Assembly (NCBI GenBank): GCA_011524805.1
Contig: WTJO01000033.1
Location: 1 to 6,464, forward strand
DNA length: 6,464 nucleotides
Reading direction: 5' to 3'
Origin: Alphaproteobacteria bacterium
GTDB lineage: Bacteria > Pseudomonadota > Alphaproteobacteria > Puniceispirillales > Puniceispirillaceae
The notes beneath the pieces are model-generated. The model was given only the letters and a program-made list of their open reading frames with translations, searched no databases and had not been told where the DNA came from. Both the position numbers and the translations under genes were made by a program. Position 1 is the stretch's first letter. The number at the start of each line of letters is the position of its first letter. Of this stretch, positions 6,450 to 6,464 are shown piece after piece.

Positions 6450-6458
6450 ATTTTAGCA
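6450..6458 (-). promoter_or_regulatory. Candidate extended -10 promoter for the small Cys/His gene
   Basis: On the minus strand TGCTAAAAT fits the extended -10 form (TGn followed by five of six TATAAT bases). Transcription would start near 6443, about 75 bases before the ATG. The -35 region lies beyond the window edge, so the call rests on this element alone. A second GATAAT box on the minus strand lies closer to the gene at 6398-6393. Confidence 0.25.
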
Positions 6459-6464
6459 TAAATC

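Overview
The window reads as chromosomal DNA of a Gram-negative bacterium with moderate G+C. The evidence is an envelope-spanning RND pump pair with a periplasmic adaptor, a secreted quinoprotein-type dehydrogenase, Shine-Dalgarno-led starts and tight gene packing. A marine alphaproteobacterium is my guess from the style of the proteins. No marker gene here proves it.

Layout. Positions 1-102 (minus) may hold the 5' end of a gene that leaves the window; its peptide looks weakly like a Rossmann fold. Positions 103-312 are a control region with a perfect TATAAT box overlapped by a 16-bp palindrome, which suggests a repressor-controlled promoter. Positions 313-1863 (plus) encode a periplasmic adaptor (membrane fusion protein) with an extra C-terminal beta-rich domain. 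Positions 1863-5021 (plus) encode a full-length 12-TM RND transporter that shares one base with the adaptor gene. Positions 5025-6110 (minus) encode an exported glucose/sorbosone dehydrogenase-like (Asd/YliI type) protein that converges on the pump operon with only 3 bases between stop codons. Positions 6208-6369 (minus) encode a 53-residue protein with a Cys/His zinc-knuckle-like motif. Positions 6370-6464 look like its promoter region.

The adaptor and transporter form one transcription unit and should build a proton-driven tripartite efflux pump. The outer-membrane channel is not in the window. The adaptor carries the R-L-S hairpin-tip pattern used to dock onto TolC-type channels, so an unlinked TolC homologue is expected. 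The dehydrogenase and the small Cys/His protein lie on the other strand and need not be related to the pump.

Most of the window is ordinary. The points that deserve a second look are the extra C-terminal domain on the adaptor, the palindrome over the pump promoter, the altered proton-relay residues and unusual switch loop of the transporter, an 11-bp-arm inverted repeat inside the transporter gene, and the small Cys/His protein. I saw no mobile element, CRISPR array, tRNA or rRNA, and no clear sign of an undescribed multi-gene system.
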